Source: Kribbella sandramycini (lineage in GTDB: Bacteria > Actinomycetota > Actinomycetes > Propionibacteriales > Kribbellaceae). Taken from it: DNA of 64,000 nt. The stretch is taken from NCBI RefSeq assembly GCF_013131805.1, contig NZ_JABJRC010000002.1, positions 930,001 to 994,000 of the forward strand, in the 5' to 3' direction. Under the pieces are notes generated by a model. The model ran no database searches. It was not told the origin of the DNA and saw only the letters and a list, made by a program, of their open reading frames with translations. This document shows, piece by piece, positions 50,783 through 59,259 of this stretch. The first letter of the stretch is position 1. The number at the start of each line of letters is the position of its first letter. A program made the translations under genes and the position numbers.

Positions 50783-52392
50783 CAGGTCCATCCCTCGGAT
50801 TCGTAGACCACCCGGCCGCCGACGACGGTCCGCAGGCAGGTCGGGGTGCCTTCGCTCAGATCAGGCAGCACCGGTACGCCGGCGCGCGGGTCGGTCGACC
50901 AGGCGGCCACCCGCGAATCCGGCGTCTGGACGACGAGCTCGGCGTCGGTCGCCCAGATCGCGTAGGTGGCCGGCGTACTCGGGGCGAGCACTCCGGCGTC
51001 GTCGATCCCGGCCGCGCGCCACCCGCCGCGGGTGTGCGCCGCGAACGCCGCCCGGACAGTGATCCGCTCGTCGGGATTGTGGTGGAAGGCCGCCGCGCGG
51101 ACGGCGTCCCACGGGCCGAGCTCGGTGACCGGCGAGTCGGACCCGAAGGCCAGCACGACCCCGGCCCGGGCCAGCGACGCGAACGGGTTCATCGCCCGCC
51201 AGCGGTCGCCCACGCGCTCGGCGTACATGTCGTCCGGCCCGCCCCAGAGGCCGTCGAACATCGGCTGCACGCTGGCGACGACGCCGCAGCGCGCGAGGGT
51301 GGCGATCACCTCGGGCGTCGGCATCTCCACATGCTCCAGCCGGTGCCGCGCCGCCAGCAGCGCCGGTACGCCGACCTTCTCCGCGGCCAGCTCGAACCCG
51401 CGGCCGATGTTGTCGAGGGCCTGGTCGCCGATGCAGTGGAAGCCGGCCTGGATCTCGCGCTCGGTGCACGCGATCACGTGCTCGGCGATCTGCTCCGCGG
51501 TCAGGTAGGCGTGGCCGCGGTGGTCCGCGCGATCGGCATACGCCTCGCGCAGGGCGGCCGTGCGGGAGCCGAGCGCGCCGTCGGCGTTCAGGTCACCGGC
51601 GAGCCCGGCGACGCCGTACTCGTCGAGCATCTCGAACACGCCCGGCTCACCCCAGTAGAGCGTCGAGTGCAGGCCGATCTCGTCGGCCGCCTGCCGCACG
51701 AGTGGCAGCTCCCAGCGCGGCCCGATATGAGGCGCCGCCATCTCGTGGAAGGCGCCGATCCCCTTGGCCGCCATCGCCCGCACCGCAGTCCGCGCGGCGT
51801 CGAGGGCCTGTTGCTTGGCCGCGTCCTCAGTCCCGGACAGTTCCTCGGCCAGCGCATCACGTACTGCGTGGTTCGCGGCTCGCTCCACTCGGCCGGTCTC
51901 GTCGTACCCCTCGGTCGCGGTCAGGCCAGGCACCGCGGCAACCAGCGCCGACGACACGACACCTGAGTGTCCGTCCACCCGCGACAGGTACACCGGTCGA
52001 TCGGCCGCCGCCCGGTCCAGCTCCTCGCGCGTCGGCGGCCGCCCCTCGGGCCAGCGGGTCTCGTCCCAGTTCGATCCCTCGATGACGGCGCCGGCAGGCA
52101 GCCCGGCCGCGTAGGCGTTCAGCTTGTCGAGGGCTTCGGCCAGGGACTTCGTCCCGGTGAGGTCGAGACCGTTGAGGAGTGCGCCGATCCCGACCGTGTG
52201 CACGTGCGCGTCGACGAAGGCCGGCGTGACCAGCTTGCCGCCGAGGTCGATCACCTCGTCCGCGCCGTCGGCGTACGCGCCGGCGCCGGTGTCGTCGCCG
52301 AGCCACGTCACCACCCCGTCGTCGAAGGCGATCGCGGTCGCATGCGGGTCGGCGGGTGAGTAGACGGAACCGTTCGTCAGAAGTGTGCGCAC
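50782..52392 (-). CDS. Amidohydrolase, YtcJ-like, within the lysine operon
   Basis: A metal-dependent hydrolase of 536 residues. The metal ligands lie in VDAHVHTVG (HxH) and in HCIGDQALDN, HRLEHVE and FGSDSPVTELGPW, the Amidohydro_3/YtcJ pattern. Members hydrolyse N-acyl, formyl or cyclic amides; the substrate here is unknown. It is tightly packed, three bases after kdd and sharing a base with kamD, so it should belong to lysine or beta-lysine metabolism, for example opening a lactam or removing an acyl group. Canonical clostridial clusters do not have it. GTG start at 52392. Confidence 0.88.
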   Translation of the reverse strand: MRTLLTNGSVYSPADPHATAIAFDDGVVTWLGDDTGAGAYADGADEVIDLGGKLVTPAFVDAHVHTVGIGALLNGLDLTGTKSLAEALDKLNAYAAGLPAGAVIEGSNWDETRWPEGRPPTREELDRAAADRPVYLSRVDGHSGVVSSALVAAVPGLTATEGYDETGRVERAANHAVRDALAEELSGTEDAAKQQALDAARTAVRAMAAKGIGAFHEMAAPHIGPRWELPLVRQAADEIGLHSTLYWGEPGVFEMLDEYGVAGLAGDLNADGALGSRTAALREAYADRADHRGHAYLTAEQIAEHVIACTEREIQAGFHCIGDQALDNIGRGFELAAEKVGVPALLAARHRLEHVEMPTPEVIATLARCGVVASVQPMFDGLWGGPDDMYAERVGDRWRAMNPFASLARAGVVLAFGSDSPVTELGPWDAVRAAAFHHNPDERITVRAAFAAHTRGGWRAAGIDDAGVLAPSTPATYAIWATDAELVVQTPDSRVAAWSTDPRAGVPVLPDLSEGTPTCLRTVVGGRVVYESEGWT

Positions 52393-52395
52393 GGG

Positions 52396-53430
52396 CTAAT
52401 CCTCCGCCAGCCTGCTCTCGAACAGTCCGCGGACACCCTGCTCCTTCCGCAACAGCTGCATCGCGTACTCCGCGTGACCGGGCACGTACCCGTTCCCGAC
52501 CAGCATGGTCACGTCGGCCGCGAGCCCCTCGGCCCCGAGCGCGGCCGCCGAGAACGACGTCGCCATCGAGAAGAAGATCACCGTGCCGCCGGCCGCCGTC
52601 GCGAGGACGGCGCCGTGCTCACAGCCCGGGACGTCCACGCAGACGACCGTGATGTCGGCCGGCTCCCCGACCGCCGCGGCGAGCGCGACCGGATCGCGAG
52701 CGTCGGCCAGCGCCACGACATCAGCGAGCCCGGCCGCGGTCAGTGCGGTCGCCTCGTGCTGGACCGGGACGATGCCGATCGTCTTCGCGGCGCCCGCGGC
52801 GCGCGCGGCGGCCAGGGAGAGCGATCCCGATTTACCTGCGCCGCCAATTACTGACACGACAGGTTCTATGCCTTTGTCGACATACGAGCGCACGACGCGC
52901 GCGGTCAGCGCGGGTGCGCCGCAGACGTCCATGACGGCCAGTGACAGCTCGGGCCGCAGGTCATCGGGCAGCTTGGCCACGATCGACCGGGCGAACAGGA
53001 TGGCATGCCCCTCGGCCGGCACCTGCTCACCAAGGCCGTCCCAGCTCTTCAGCTCGTCGGTCAGCTGCAGCGGCGTGAGGGTGAGCGAGACCAGCGTTGC
53101 TACCCGATCGCCCTTCTGCAAGCCGAGCGGCGACCCGGGGCCGACCTCGTCGACGACGCCGACCAGCATGCCGCCCGAACCGGTGACCGGGTTCTGCATC
53201 TTGCCCCGGGCCGCGACGATGTCGAGCACCGCGCGGCGCACCGCTGGCCCGTCGCCGGCGTGCGCCTCGGCCAGCTGGCGGTACGACGCGGCGTCCAGAT
53301 TCAGCCGCTCCACGGCGATCCGGACCTCGTCCGGCCAGATCTCGGCGCGGGCGTCGAGACGGTCCGCGGCCTGGGGCAACACGCCGGACGGCGCGATCAC
53401 CCGGTGTAGTCCCACTGGACTGGACGTCAT
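52396..53430 (-). CDS. kdd: L-erythro-3,5-diaminohexanoate dehydrogenase
   Basis: An NAD-dependent dehydrogenase of 344 residues. Rossmann loop VSVIGGAGKSGSLSLAAARAAGA; an N-terminal GroES-like part with GSGGMLVGVVDEVG; and C-terminal GNGYVPGHAEYAMQLLR, a signature of Kdd. It deaminates 3,5-diaminohexanoate to 3-keto-5-aminohexanoate. It is the first gene of the minus-strand operon and divergent from kamA. Confidence 0.93.
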   Translation of the reverse strand: MTSSPVGLHRVIAPSGVLPQAADRLDARAEIWPDEVRIAVERLNLDAASYRQLAEAHAGDGPAVRRAVLDIVAARGKMQNPVTGSGGMLVGVVDEVGPGSPLGLQKGDRVATLVSLTLTPLQLTDELKSWDGLGEQVPAEGHAILFARSIVAKLPDDLRPELSLAVMDVCGAPALTARVVRSYVDKGIEPVVSVIGGAGKSGSLSLAAARAAGAAKTIGIVPVQHEATALTAAGLADVVALADARDPVALAAAVGEPADITVVCVDVPGCEHGAVLATAAGGTVIFFSMATSFSAAALGAEGLAADVTMLVGNGYVPGHAEYAMQLLRKEQGVRGLFESRLAED

Positions 53431-53596
53431 GGGGCTCTCCTGTTCGTGCGATCAGGCAAAATACTACTCAAAGCGGAGTGTGACGAGAATTCTTGCGGCG
53501 TACTGTTGCCTTGAGGGGAAGTTCTATCGCTATCCTCACATGAGACCGCATCACCCCTGAAGCCCTTCCAAGCCCTTCCAAGCCCCGGAGGACCTC
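53431..53596. promoter_or_regulatory. Divergent promoter region kdd / kamA
   Basis: For kdd (minus), TAGTAT at 53466-53461 has TTCTCG 17 bases upstream (53489-53484). For kamA (plus), TATCCT near 53530 is a possible -10. TGAGG and CCTCA form short inverted arms over the kamA side. Two tandem AGCCCTTCCA copies precede the GGAGG of kamA. There is no cobalamin riboswitch. Confidence 0.4.
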
Positions 53597-55066
53597 GTGA
53601 CTGACCTGATCAGCCCCGAATTGGCCGTACCGGAGCCGAGCGACCTCGCCGGCCAGCCGTACGCCTACCAGCGATCCGAGCTCGTCGAGCCCGACTGGAC
53701 CAGGTTGCCCGGGTGGAAGGACGTCACGGCCGAGGAGTGGCGGTCGGTCCAGTGGCAGCGCTCGCACTGCGTGAAGAACGTGAAGCAGCTGCGGGACGTC
53801 ATGGGCGACCTGCTCGAGGAGCGGGTCTACGAGGACCTCACCCGGGACCAGGCCGAGCGCGCGACGATGTCGATGCTGATCCCGCCGCAGATGCTGAACA
53901 CGATCGTCCCGAACGGCGCCGCTGATTACACCGAGGCGTTCTACGCCGACCCGGTCCGCCGCTACATGCTGCCGGTCTTCACCGACCGCCGGACGGACTG
54001 GCCGTCGCATCCGCACGCGACGCGCGACTCGCTGCACGAGCACGAGATGTGGGCCACGGAGGGGTTGACCCACCGCTACCCGACGAAGGTCCTGGCCGAG
54101 GTGCTGCCGACCTGTCCGCAGTACTGCGGGCACTGCACCCGGATGGACCTCGTCGGGAACTCGACGCCGGTGATCGACAAGCTGAAGTTCGTCGCGAAAC
54201 CGCAGACCCGGATCGACGACATGCTCGACTACCTGCGCCGCTCCCCCGGCGTCCGGGACGTCGTGGTCTCCGGCGGCGACGTCGCGAACATGCCCTGGCC
54301 GCGGCTGGAGGCGTTCCTGACCAGCCTGCTGGAGATCGAGAACATCCGCGACATCCGGCTCGCCACCAAGGCGCTGATGGGGATGCCGCAGCACTGGCTG
54401 TCGGACGACGTCCGGGCCGGCGTCGAGCGGGTCGCGACGGTGGCCCGGCAGCGCGGCGTGATGATCGCGATGCACACCCACGTGAACGCGGCCCAGTCGG
54501 TGACGCCGCTGGTGGCCGAGGCGACCAAGGCGATGTTCGAGGCCGGGCTGCGCGACGTCCGTAACCAGGGCGTGCTGATGCGCGGGGTGAACGACTCGAT
54601 CCCGCAGCTGCTCGACCTGTGCTTCGCGCTGCTCGACGGCGCCACGATCACGCCGTACTACTTCTACATGTGCGACATGATCCCGTTCTCCGAGCACTGG
54701 CGGGTCTCGGTCAAGGACGCGCAGCACCTGCAGCACGGCATCCTCGGCTACCTGCCCGGTTTCGCGACCCCGCGGATCGTCTGCGACGTCCCGTACGTCG
54801 GCAAGCGGTGGGTGCACCAGCTGTCGGAGTACGACGAGGTCCGCGGCATCTCGTACTGGAAGAAGAACTACCGGACCGGGATCGAGCAGCAGGACCCGGA
54901 GGCGCTGAACCGCACCTACGAGTACTACGACCCGATCGACACGCTCCCGGTCGAGGGTCAGCAGTGGTGGACCGAGCACGCGGGCACGTCGCTCGCGGAG
55001 GCCGAGTCCCGGGCCCAGGCCTCCCGCGAGGCGGCCGAGGCCCAGAAACTCCTGCCCCTGATCTAG
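53597..55066 (+). CDS. kamA: Lysine 2,3-aminomutase (KamA-like radical SAM enzyme)
   Basis: A protein of 489 residues. The radical SAM cluster motif is CPQYCGHC (Cys173, Cys177, Cys180); SGGDVANMP is the SAM-binding GGD motif. Asp360 (YMCDM) and Asp397 (VCDVP), 37 apart, match the Asp pair that binds the lysine epsilon-amino group. The PLP-lysine loop, PGGGGK in classic enzymes, is PYVGK here (Lys403), one residue shorter. It should make L-beta-lysine from L-lysine, feeding KamDE. Start GTG with GGAGG upstream. The C-terminus ends in a charged helix (AESRAQASREAAEAQ). Confidence 0.9.
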   Translation: MTDLISPELAVPEPSDLAGQPYAYQRSELVEPDWTRLPGWKDVTAEEWRSVQWQRSHCVKNVKQLRDVMGDLLEERVYEDLTRDQAERATMSMLIPPQMLNTIVPNGAADYTEAFYADPVRRYMLPVFTDRRTDWPSHPHATRDSLHEHEMWATEGLTHRYPTKVLAEVLPTCPQYCGHCTRMDLVGNSTPVIDKLKFVAKPQTRIDDMLDYLRRSPGVRDVVVSGGDVANMPWPRLEAFLTSLLEIENIRDIRLATKALMGMPQHWLSDDVRAGVERVATVARQRGVMIAMHTHVNAAQSVTPLVAEATKAMFEAGLRDVRNQGVLMRGVNDSIPQLLDLCFALLDGATITPYYFYMCDMIPFSEHWRVSVKDAQHLQHGILGYLPGFATPRIVCDVPYVGKRWVHQLSEYDEVRGISYWKKNYRTGIEQQDPEALNRTYEYYDPIDTLPVEGQQWWTEHAGTSLAEAESRAQASREAAEAQKLLPLI

Positions 55067-56122
55067 TTAGCGCGTGATGGTGACCTCGGACCCGGATGCT
55101 GCGGACTCGTAGATGGCGGTCAGCATCCGGGCCATCTCCAGGCCGTGCTCGGCCGGCGCGTCGGCCTCGATCTCACGGCGGACGACGCGCAGGAAGTGGT
55201 CGATCTGGTTGGCGAAGCCGACCGTGAAGTCGAAGCCCAGCGAGTCGATCTGCGGCTCGATGTGCAGCAGCGTGTCGTGCCGCTCGGTGACCATGTGCAG
55301 GGCCGGTTCGATCTGGACGCCACCCTTGTCGCCGAACAGCTCGACCCGGGTCTCGTTGCGGGTGTGCAGTGAGTACGACGTGTCGACGTTCAGCACAGCT
55401 CCGGATTCGAAGCGGATCTGCGCGGTCGCGTAGTCCTCGACGTTGTTGACGCGGGTCGCGGAGGCGGCCCGGTACCTGGTCAGGTGCTGAATGTTGTCGC
55501 GGGCCCCTAATGGCGAGAAGGCCGCGCCGGAGACGTTGACCGCGGTCGGGCGGCCCATCAGGTACCAGCACAGGTCGATGATGTGCACGCCGAGATCGAT
55601 CAGCGGGCCGCCGCCGGAGATCTCCTTGTCGCCGAACCAACCACCCGGGTTGCCGGCCGCGCGCAGGATCGTCGCGCGGGCGGCGTAGATGCTGCCGAAC
55701 TCACCCTCGTCCAGGAACCGCTTGGCCACCAGCGCGTTCGGCGCGTACCGGCGCACGTAGCCGATCTGCAGCGCGCGACCGGTCTCCTTGGCGGCGGTGA
55801 CCAGCGCCTCGGCCTCGGCGACCGAGACGCTCATCGGCTTCTCGACCAGCACGTCCTTGCCGGCGCGCAGCGCGGCCTCGGCGATCGAGGCGTGCAGGTT
55901 GTTCGGCACGCAGATGCTGACCGCGTCGATGCCCGGATCCGCGAGGAGCTCCTCGACCGAGTCGGTCGCCCGCGGGACGCCGAAGCGCGCGGCGCCCTCC
56001 TTGGCCCGGGCCAGGTCGACGTCCGCGACCGCGACCAGATCGGCCAGCGGGTTCTTCTGATACGCCTTCACGTGCTCCTGGGCGATCGAGCCCAGGCCGA
56101 TCACGGCGACTCTGGTGGTCAT
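55067..56122 (-). CDS. Gfo/Idh/MocA family oxidoreductase
   Basis: A 351-residue NAD(P)-dependent dehydrogenase. Rossmann motif VAVIGLGSIAQEHVKAY; the EKP catalytic segment VLVEKPMSVS; and GGGPLIDLGVHIIDLCWYLMG with the Asp-His pair. It probably oxidises a sugar or cyclitol. The ATG shares a base with the stop of the isomerase gene (TGATG). It completes a three-gene operon led by a ROK regulator. Confidence 0.93.
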   Translation of the reverse strand: MTTRVAVIGLGSIAQEHVKAYQKNPLADLVAVADVDLARAKEGAARFGVPRATDSVEELLADPGIDAVSICVPNNLHASIAEAALRAGKDVLVEKPMSVSVAEAEALVTAAKETGRALQIGYVRRYAPNALVAKRFLDEGEFGSIYAARATILRAAGNPGGWFGDKEISGGGPLIDLGVHIIDLCWYLMGRPTAVNVSGAAFSPLGARDNIQHLTRYRAASATRVNNVEDYATAQIRFESGAVLNVDTSYSLHTRNETRVELFGDKGGVQIEPALHMVTERHDTLLHIEPQIDSLGFDFTVGFANQIDHFLRVVRREIEADAPAEHGLEMARMLTAIYESAASGSEVTITR

Positions 56123-56961
56123 CAGGCCTCCTTGGCCAGGGCGAGAACGTTCTTCAGGCCGAGCTCGATGGCCCGCGGCGCCGCTTCCAGCCCCTCGAAC
56201 TCGAGCGTGACCGGCAGGTCGGGTTTGGTGTTCACCAGCGCGAGCAGCGCGCGCAGGTCCACATCGCCGTGGCCCGGGATCGTGCCGAGCAGGTGCTCCC
56301 CCGCGAGTGTCTTCAGCCAGCCCTCGCCCGGGGCGGAGCGGCGGATGTGGAAGTCCTTCACATGCGCCGCCGCCGCGACGTCGAGCAGACCGGCCACCGT
56401 CTTCCCCGGGACCTCGCCGACGCACAGGCCGTTGCCGAGGTCGAGCGTGATCCGGAAGTTCGGCCGATCGACGGCGTGCACCAGGCGGGACAGCCGCTCG
56501 CTGCCGTTGAACGCCATCCCGTGGTTCTCGACCGTGTCGACGATACCCAGCCCGGCGGCGTGGTCGGCGATCGTCCGGCAGCCGGCCACCACCGTCTCGA
56601 AGACGCCCTCGAACTCGCCCTGGTCCTGCTCCCGCCAGGCCCACGGGACGACGTCGTGCCGGAAGATCGTCGCGCCGAGCCGCTGCGCGACGTCCAGATG
56701 CCGGCGAACCCGGTCGATCGCCGGGCCGCCCTCGCGCAGGTCGGCCGGGATCAGATAGTTGATCAACGGGACGCCGCGATCGGCCGCCGCGGTGGCCAGA
56801 TCCTTCACCAGCTGGTCGTTCTCCAGCAGGTCGTCGCCGAGTGCGGCGATCTCGAGGTGTTCGGCGGGTGACCCGGCGACCCAGTCGACGACGCCGATCA
56901 GGTCCAGCTCACCGCGCGCGATGAGCTTGCTGAAGCTGTACGAACTGACTCCCAGTTTCAC
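56122..56961 (-). CDS. Sugar phosphate isomerase/epimerase (TIM barrel)
   Basis: A 279-residue xylose isomerase-like barrel. Segments VDTVENHGMAFNG (metal Glu and His), RITLDLGNGLCVGE (Asp), VKDFHIRR (His) and LPVTLEFEG (Glu) supply a full metal site, as in inosose dehydratase or tagatose-type epimerases. GTG start 56961 overlaps the ROK stop as GTGA. With the Gfo/Idh enzyme it could process an oxidised sugar. Confidence 0.9.
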   Translation of the reverse strand: MKLGVSSYSFSKLIARGELDLIGVVDWVAGSPAEHLEIAALGDDLLENDQLVKDLATAAADRGVPLINYLIPADLREGGPAIDRVRRHLDVAQRLGATIFRHDVVPWAWREQDQGEFEGVFETVVAGCRTIADHAAGLGIVDTVENHGMAFNGSERLSRLVHAVDRPNFRITLDLGNGLCVGEVPGKTVAGLLDVAAAAHVKDFHIRRSAPGEGWLKTLAGEHLLGTIPGHGDVDLRALLALVNTKPDLPVTLEFEGLEAAPRAIELGLKNVLALAKEA

Positions 56962-58130
56962 TGACTGGTCCTCTTCTCGTTCTCGTTCGCGTTGATGAGG
57001 TTGTTCCACGGGCTCGGGTAGTTCCGGAGGCCGAACACGTTCGCGCCGAACCGGTCGAACGCGTGACCGGCGGCCCCCAGCACCACCGCCTCCCGGCCCA
57101 GGGCGGCCGCGACGAACGGCGGCCGCTCCGGGAAGAGCAGCTCCTTTTCGATCGCTGCCGCCAGTGGCCGTAGCAGCGTCGTACTGCCGGTGGCGCTGCC
57201 GAAGCGGACGACGACGACGTCCGGGTCGACTGTGAGCAGGACGGACGCGATCCGGCCGGCGATCTGGCCGCAGAAGTCTTCGAGCTCGGCGACGGCCGCC
57301 GCATCGCCGCCCGCGGCAGCCTGCAGCACGGCCTCGCCGGTGGGGTGCGACTGCCAGACCAACTGGCCGCGGTCGGCGTTTCGCGTCCACCGCATCCCGC
57401 GCTGCGCGCCGAGCTCGCCGGCCAGGCGGTGGCTGCCCTGGCGGATCTCCTCGTCGAGCACGATCGACAGCGCGAGCCGGTTACCGATCTGGAGATAGAG
57501 GACGTCGGAGTGACCGCGGCCGGCGCCACCACGCTGCTCAGCGAGCGCAGCGAGCTTGATGTCGTTGTCGACCACGACCACGCAGCCCAGATCGGCAGCC
57601 ACCTCGTCCGCGACCGGCGTACCGACCAACTCGGGTAGCGCGAGGCTGGCGCGCAGGCGGCCGCTCTCCTCGACGACACCGGCCAGACCGACGCCGACCG
57701 CGCGCAGACCACTCAGATCCAGCCCGTCCGCCTTGGCCGCGGCCTCGACAGCTTCGCGGACGACGGAGGTGTCGGCTGCCCGGCCGGCGCGCGCGAACTC
57801 GGCGTACCCGACGCGTTCGCCGGACAGGTCGCAGATGACGGCGCGGGCCTTGCGCGGGCCGATGTCGACGCCCGCGACCAGACCGGCGTCCCGGGCGAAG
57901 CGGAACGCGCGGGCGGGCCGGCCAGGGCCGCCGCTCGCGGTGCTGCTCGGGACCACCAGGCCGGCTGCGACGAGGTCGTCGAGCACTGCGTGCACCGTCG
58001 GCCGGGACAGGCCGGTCTCGGCGCTGATCACCCCGACGGTCTGCGCGGTCAGCGCGCCCGCGAGGAAGCGCAGGCAGGCGACCTGGTTCGCCGAGCGTTC
58101 GGCGTTGACCGCTCCGTATCCGCTGTCCAT
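56958..58130 (-). CDS. ROK-family transcriptional regulator
   Basis: A protein of about 390 residues. N-terminal winged helix: LTAQTVGVISAETGLSRPTVHAVLDDLVAAG. The ROK domain begins GLVAGVDIGPRKARAVICDL, in which the kinase Gly-Thr pair is altered to PRK, and the CxCGxxGC zinc motif is missing (GELGAQRGMRWTR), so it is a sensor rather than a kinase. ATG 58130 is chosen; TTG 58139 is possible. A palindrome lies just upstream. Confidence 0.9.
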   Translation of the reverse strand: MDSGYGAVNAERSANQVACLRFLAGALTAQTVGVISAETGLSRPTVHAVLDDLVAAGLVVPSSTASGGPGRPARAFRFARDAGLVAGVDIGPRKARAVICDLSGERVGYAEFARAGRAADTSVVREAVEAAAKADGLDLSGLRAVGVGLAGVVEESGRLRASLALPELVGTPVADEVAADLGCVVVVDNDIKLAALAEQRGGAGRGHSDVLYLQIGNRLALSIVLDEEIRQGSHRLAGELGAQRGMRWTRNADRGQLVWQSHPTGEAVLQAAAGGDAAAVAELEDFCGQIAGRIASVLLTVDPDVVVVRFGSATGSTTLLRPLAAAIEKELLFPERPPFVAAALGREAVVLGAAGHAFDRFGANVFGLRNYPSPWNNLINANENEKRTSQ

Positions 58131-58143
58131 CGACCCCAACCAA

Positions 58144-58164
58144 TTATCGAACCCGGTTTAATAA
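58144..58164. promoter_or_regulatory. ROK operator candidate overlapping a -10 element
   Basis: TTATCGAACC and GGTTTAATAA are inverted arms (8 of 10 pairs) around a central C. On the minus strand the arm contains GATAAT, a good -10 hexamer, so a bound repressor would block the ROK-isomerase-Gfo operon. Confidence 0.55.
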
Positions 58165-58317
58165 CTACGCTAGCCCGCGCCCGGCACGGCTGGCAAGGGC
58201 GGCCGGCCAGAGTCCGGACTCTCAGTTGTGAACGGCAAGCAACCTATTCGGGGCCCGATGACATTTACGAGGCACCCGGCGACATTCGGTCCCGGCCGAG
58301 TGAGGGGAAATACCGCC

Positions 58318-59259
58318 GTGCCGGATACCGCTGCGATCGCGGTCGTGGTGCCTTGTTACAACGAGTCCGCTGCGGTGGCGAAAGTAGTCACGGAGCTACG
58401 GGCGGCATTGCCCACCGCCGCCATTTACGTCTACGACAACAATTCGACCGACGACACCGCGGCCCGGGCCGCGGCCGCCGGCGCGGTCGTCCGGCATGTC
58501 GCCGCGAAGGGCAAGGGCAACGTCGTCCGGCGCGCGTTCGCGGATATCGAGGCGGACGTCTACCTGCTGATCGACGGTGACGACACCTACGAGGCGGCCC
58601 GCGCGGCCGACCTGGTCAAGGTGCTCCTGGACGGGCCGTACGACCACGTCGTCGGCGTCCGCAAACATGAGGCGGCGGCCGCCTACCGGCCCGGTCACAC
58701 TTTCGGTAATCGCGTGCTCACCGGGACCACCGGTGCATTGTTCGGTCGCGAGATCACCGACATGCTCAGCGGTTACCGTGCGTTCTCGCGCCGTTACGTC
58801 AAATCGTTTCCGGCCTTGTCGCGGGAATTCGAGATCGAGACCGAGCTGACCATCCATTCCTTGCATCTGCGCGTTCCGGTGGCCGAGATCCCGGTCGCCT
58901 ACAAGGAGCGGCCGAGCGGCGGCGAGAGCAAGTTGCGCACCTACCGGGACGGCCTGCGGATCCTGGGCTGGATCGTCGGCCTGACCCGGCTGGAGCGCCC
59001 GACGCTGTTCCACGGCGCGCTCGCGGCCCTGTTCGGCGTGGTGGCGCTGATCCTCGGCGTACCGGTGGTCGCCGAGTACCTCGACACCGGGTTCGTGCCG
59101 CGGCTGCCGACGGCGGTCCTGGCCTCGACGATCGGGCTGATCGCCGTCGTCCTGCTGGTGCTCGGGTATCTGCTCGACGCGATCGGGCGCAGCCGGCAGG
59201 AGACCGCGCGACTCACCTACCTGTCGTATCAGGCGCCGGGCGTCAGGCAACTCGGGTGA
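58318..59259 (+). CDS. Family 2 glycosyltransferase (dolichyl/polyprenyl-phosphate sugar synthase-like)
   Basis: A protein of 313 residues. GT-A fold: VVVPCYNESAAVAKVV, YDNNSTDDT, the metal-binding LIDGDDTYE, then EFEIETELTIH and KERPSGGESKLRTYRDG. Two C-terminal helices (about 232-258 and 270-297) anchor it to the membrane, as in GtrB-like enzymes that load sugars on polyprenyl phosphate. I choose GTG 58318 with GAGGGG upstream. It overlaps the YfhO gene by four bases, implying a donor for that protein. Confidence 0.88.
   Translation: MPDTAAIAVVVPCYNESAAVAKVVTELRAALPTAAIYVYDNNSTDDTAARAAAAGAVVRHVAAKGKGNVVRRAFADIEADVYLLIDGDDTYEAARAADLVKVLLDGPYDHVVGVRKHEAAAAYRPGHTFGNRVLTGTTGALFGREITDMLSGYRAFSRRYVKSFPALSREFEIETELTIHSLHLRVPVAEIPVAYKERPSGGESKLRTYRDGLRILGWIVGLTRLERPTLFHGALAALFGVVALILGVPVVAEYLDTGFVPRLPTAVLASTIGLIAVVLLVLGYLLDAIGRSRQETARLTYLSYQAPGVRQLG

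Noticed and set aside
53431..53596. Cobalamin riboswitch controlling the B12-dependent aminomutase
   Set aside because: No B12 box is visible here, or in the 45 bases before cbiM; GCCAGTGCC in the lnt leader does not fit the consensus.
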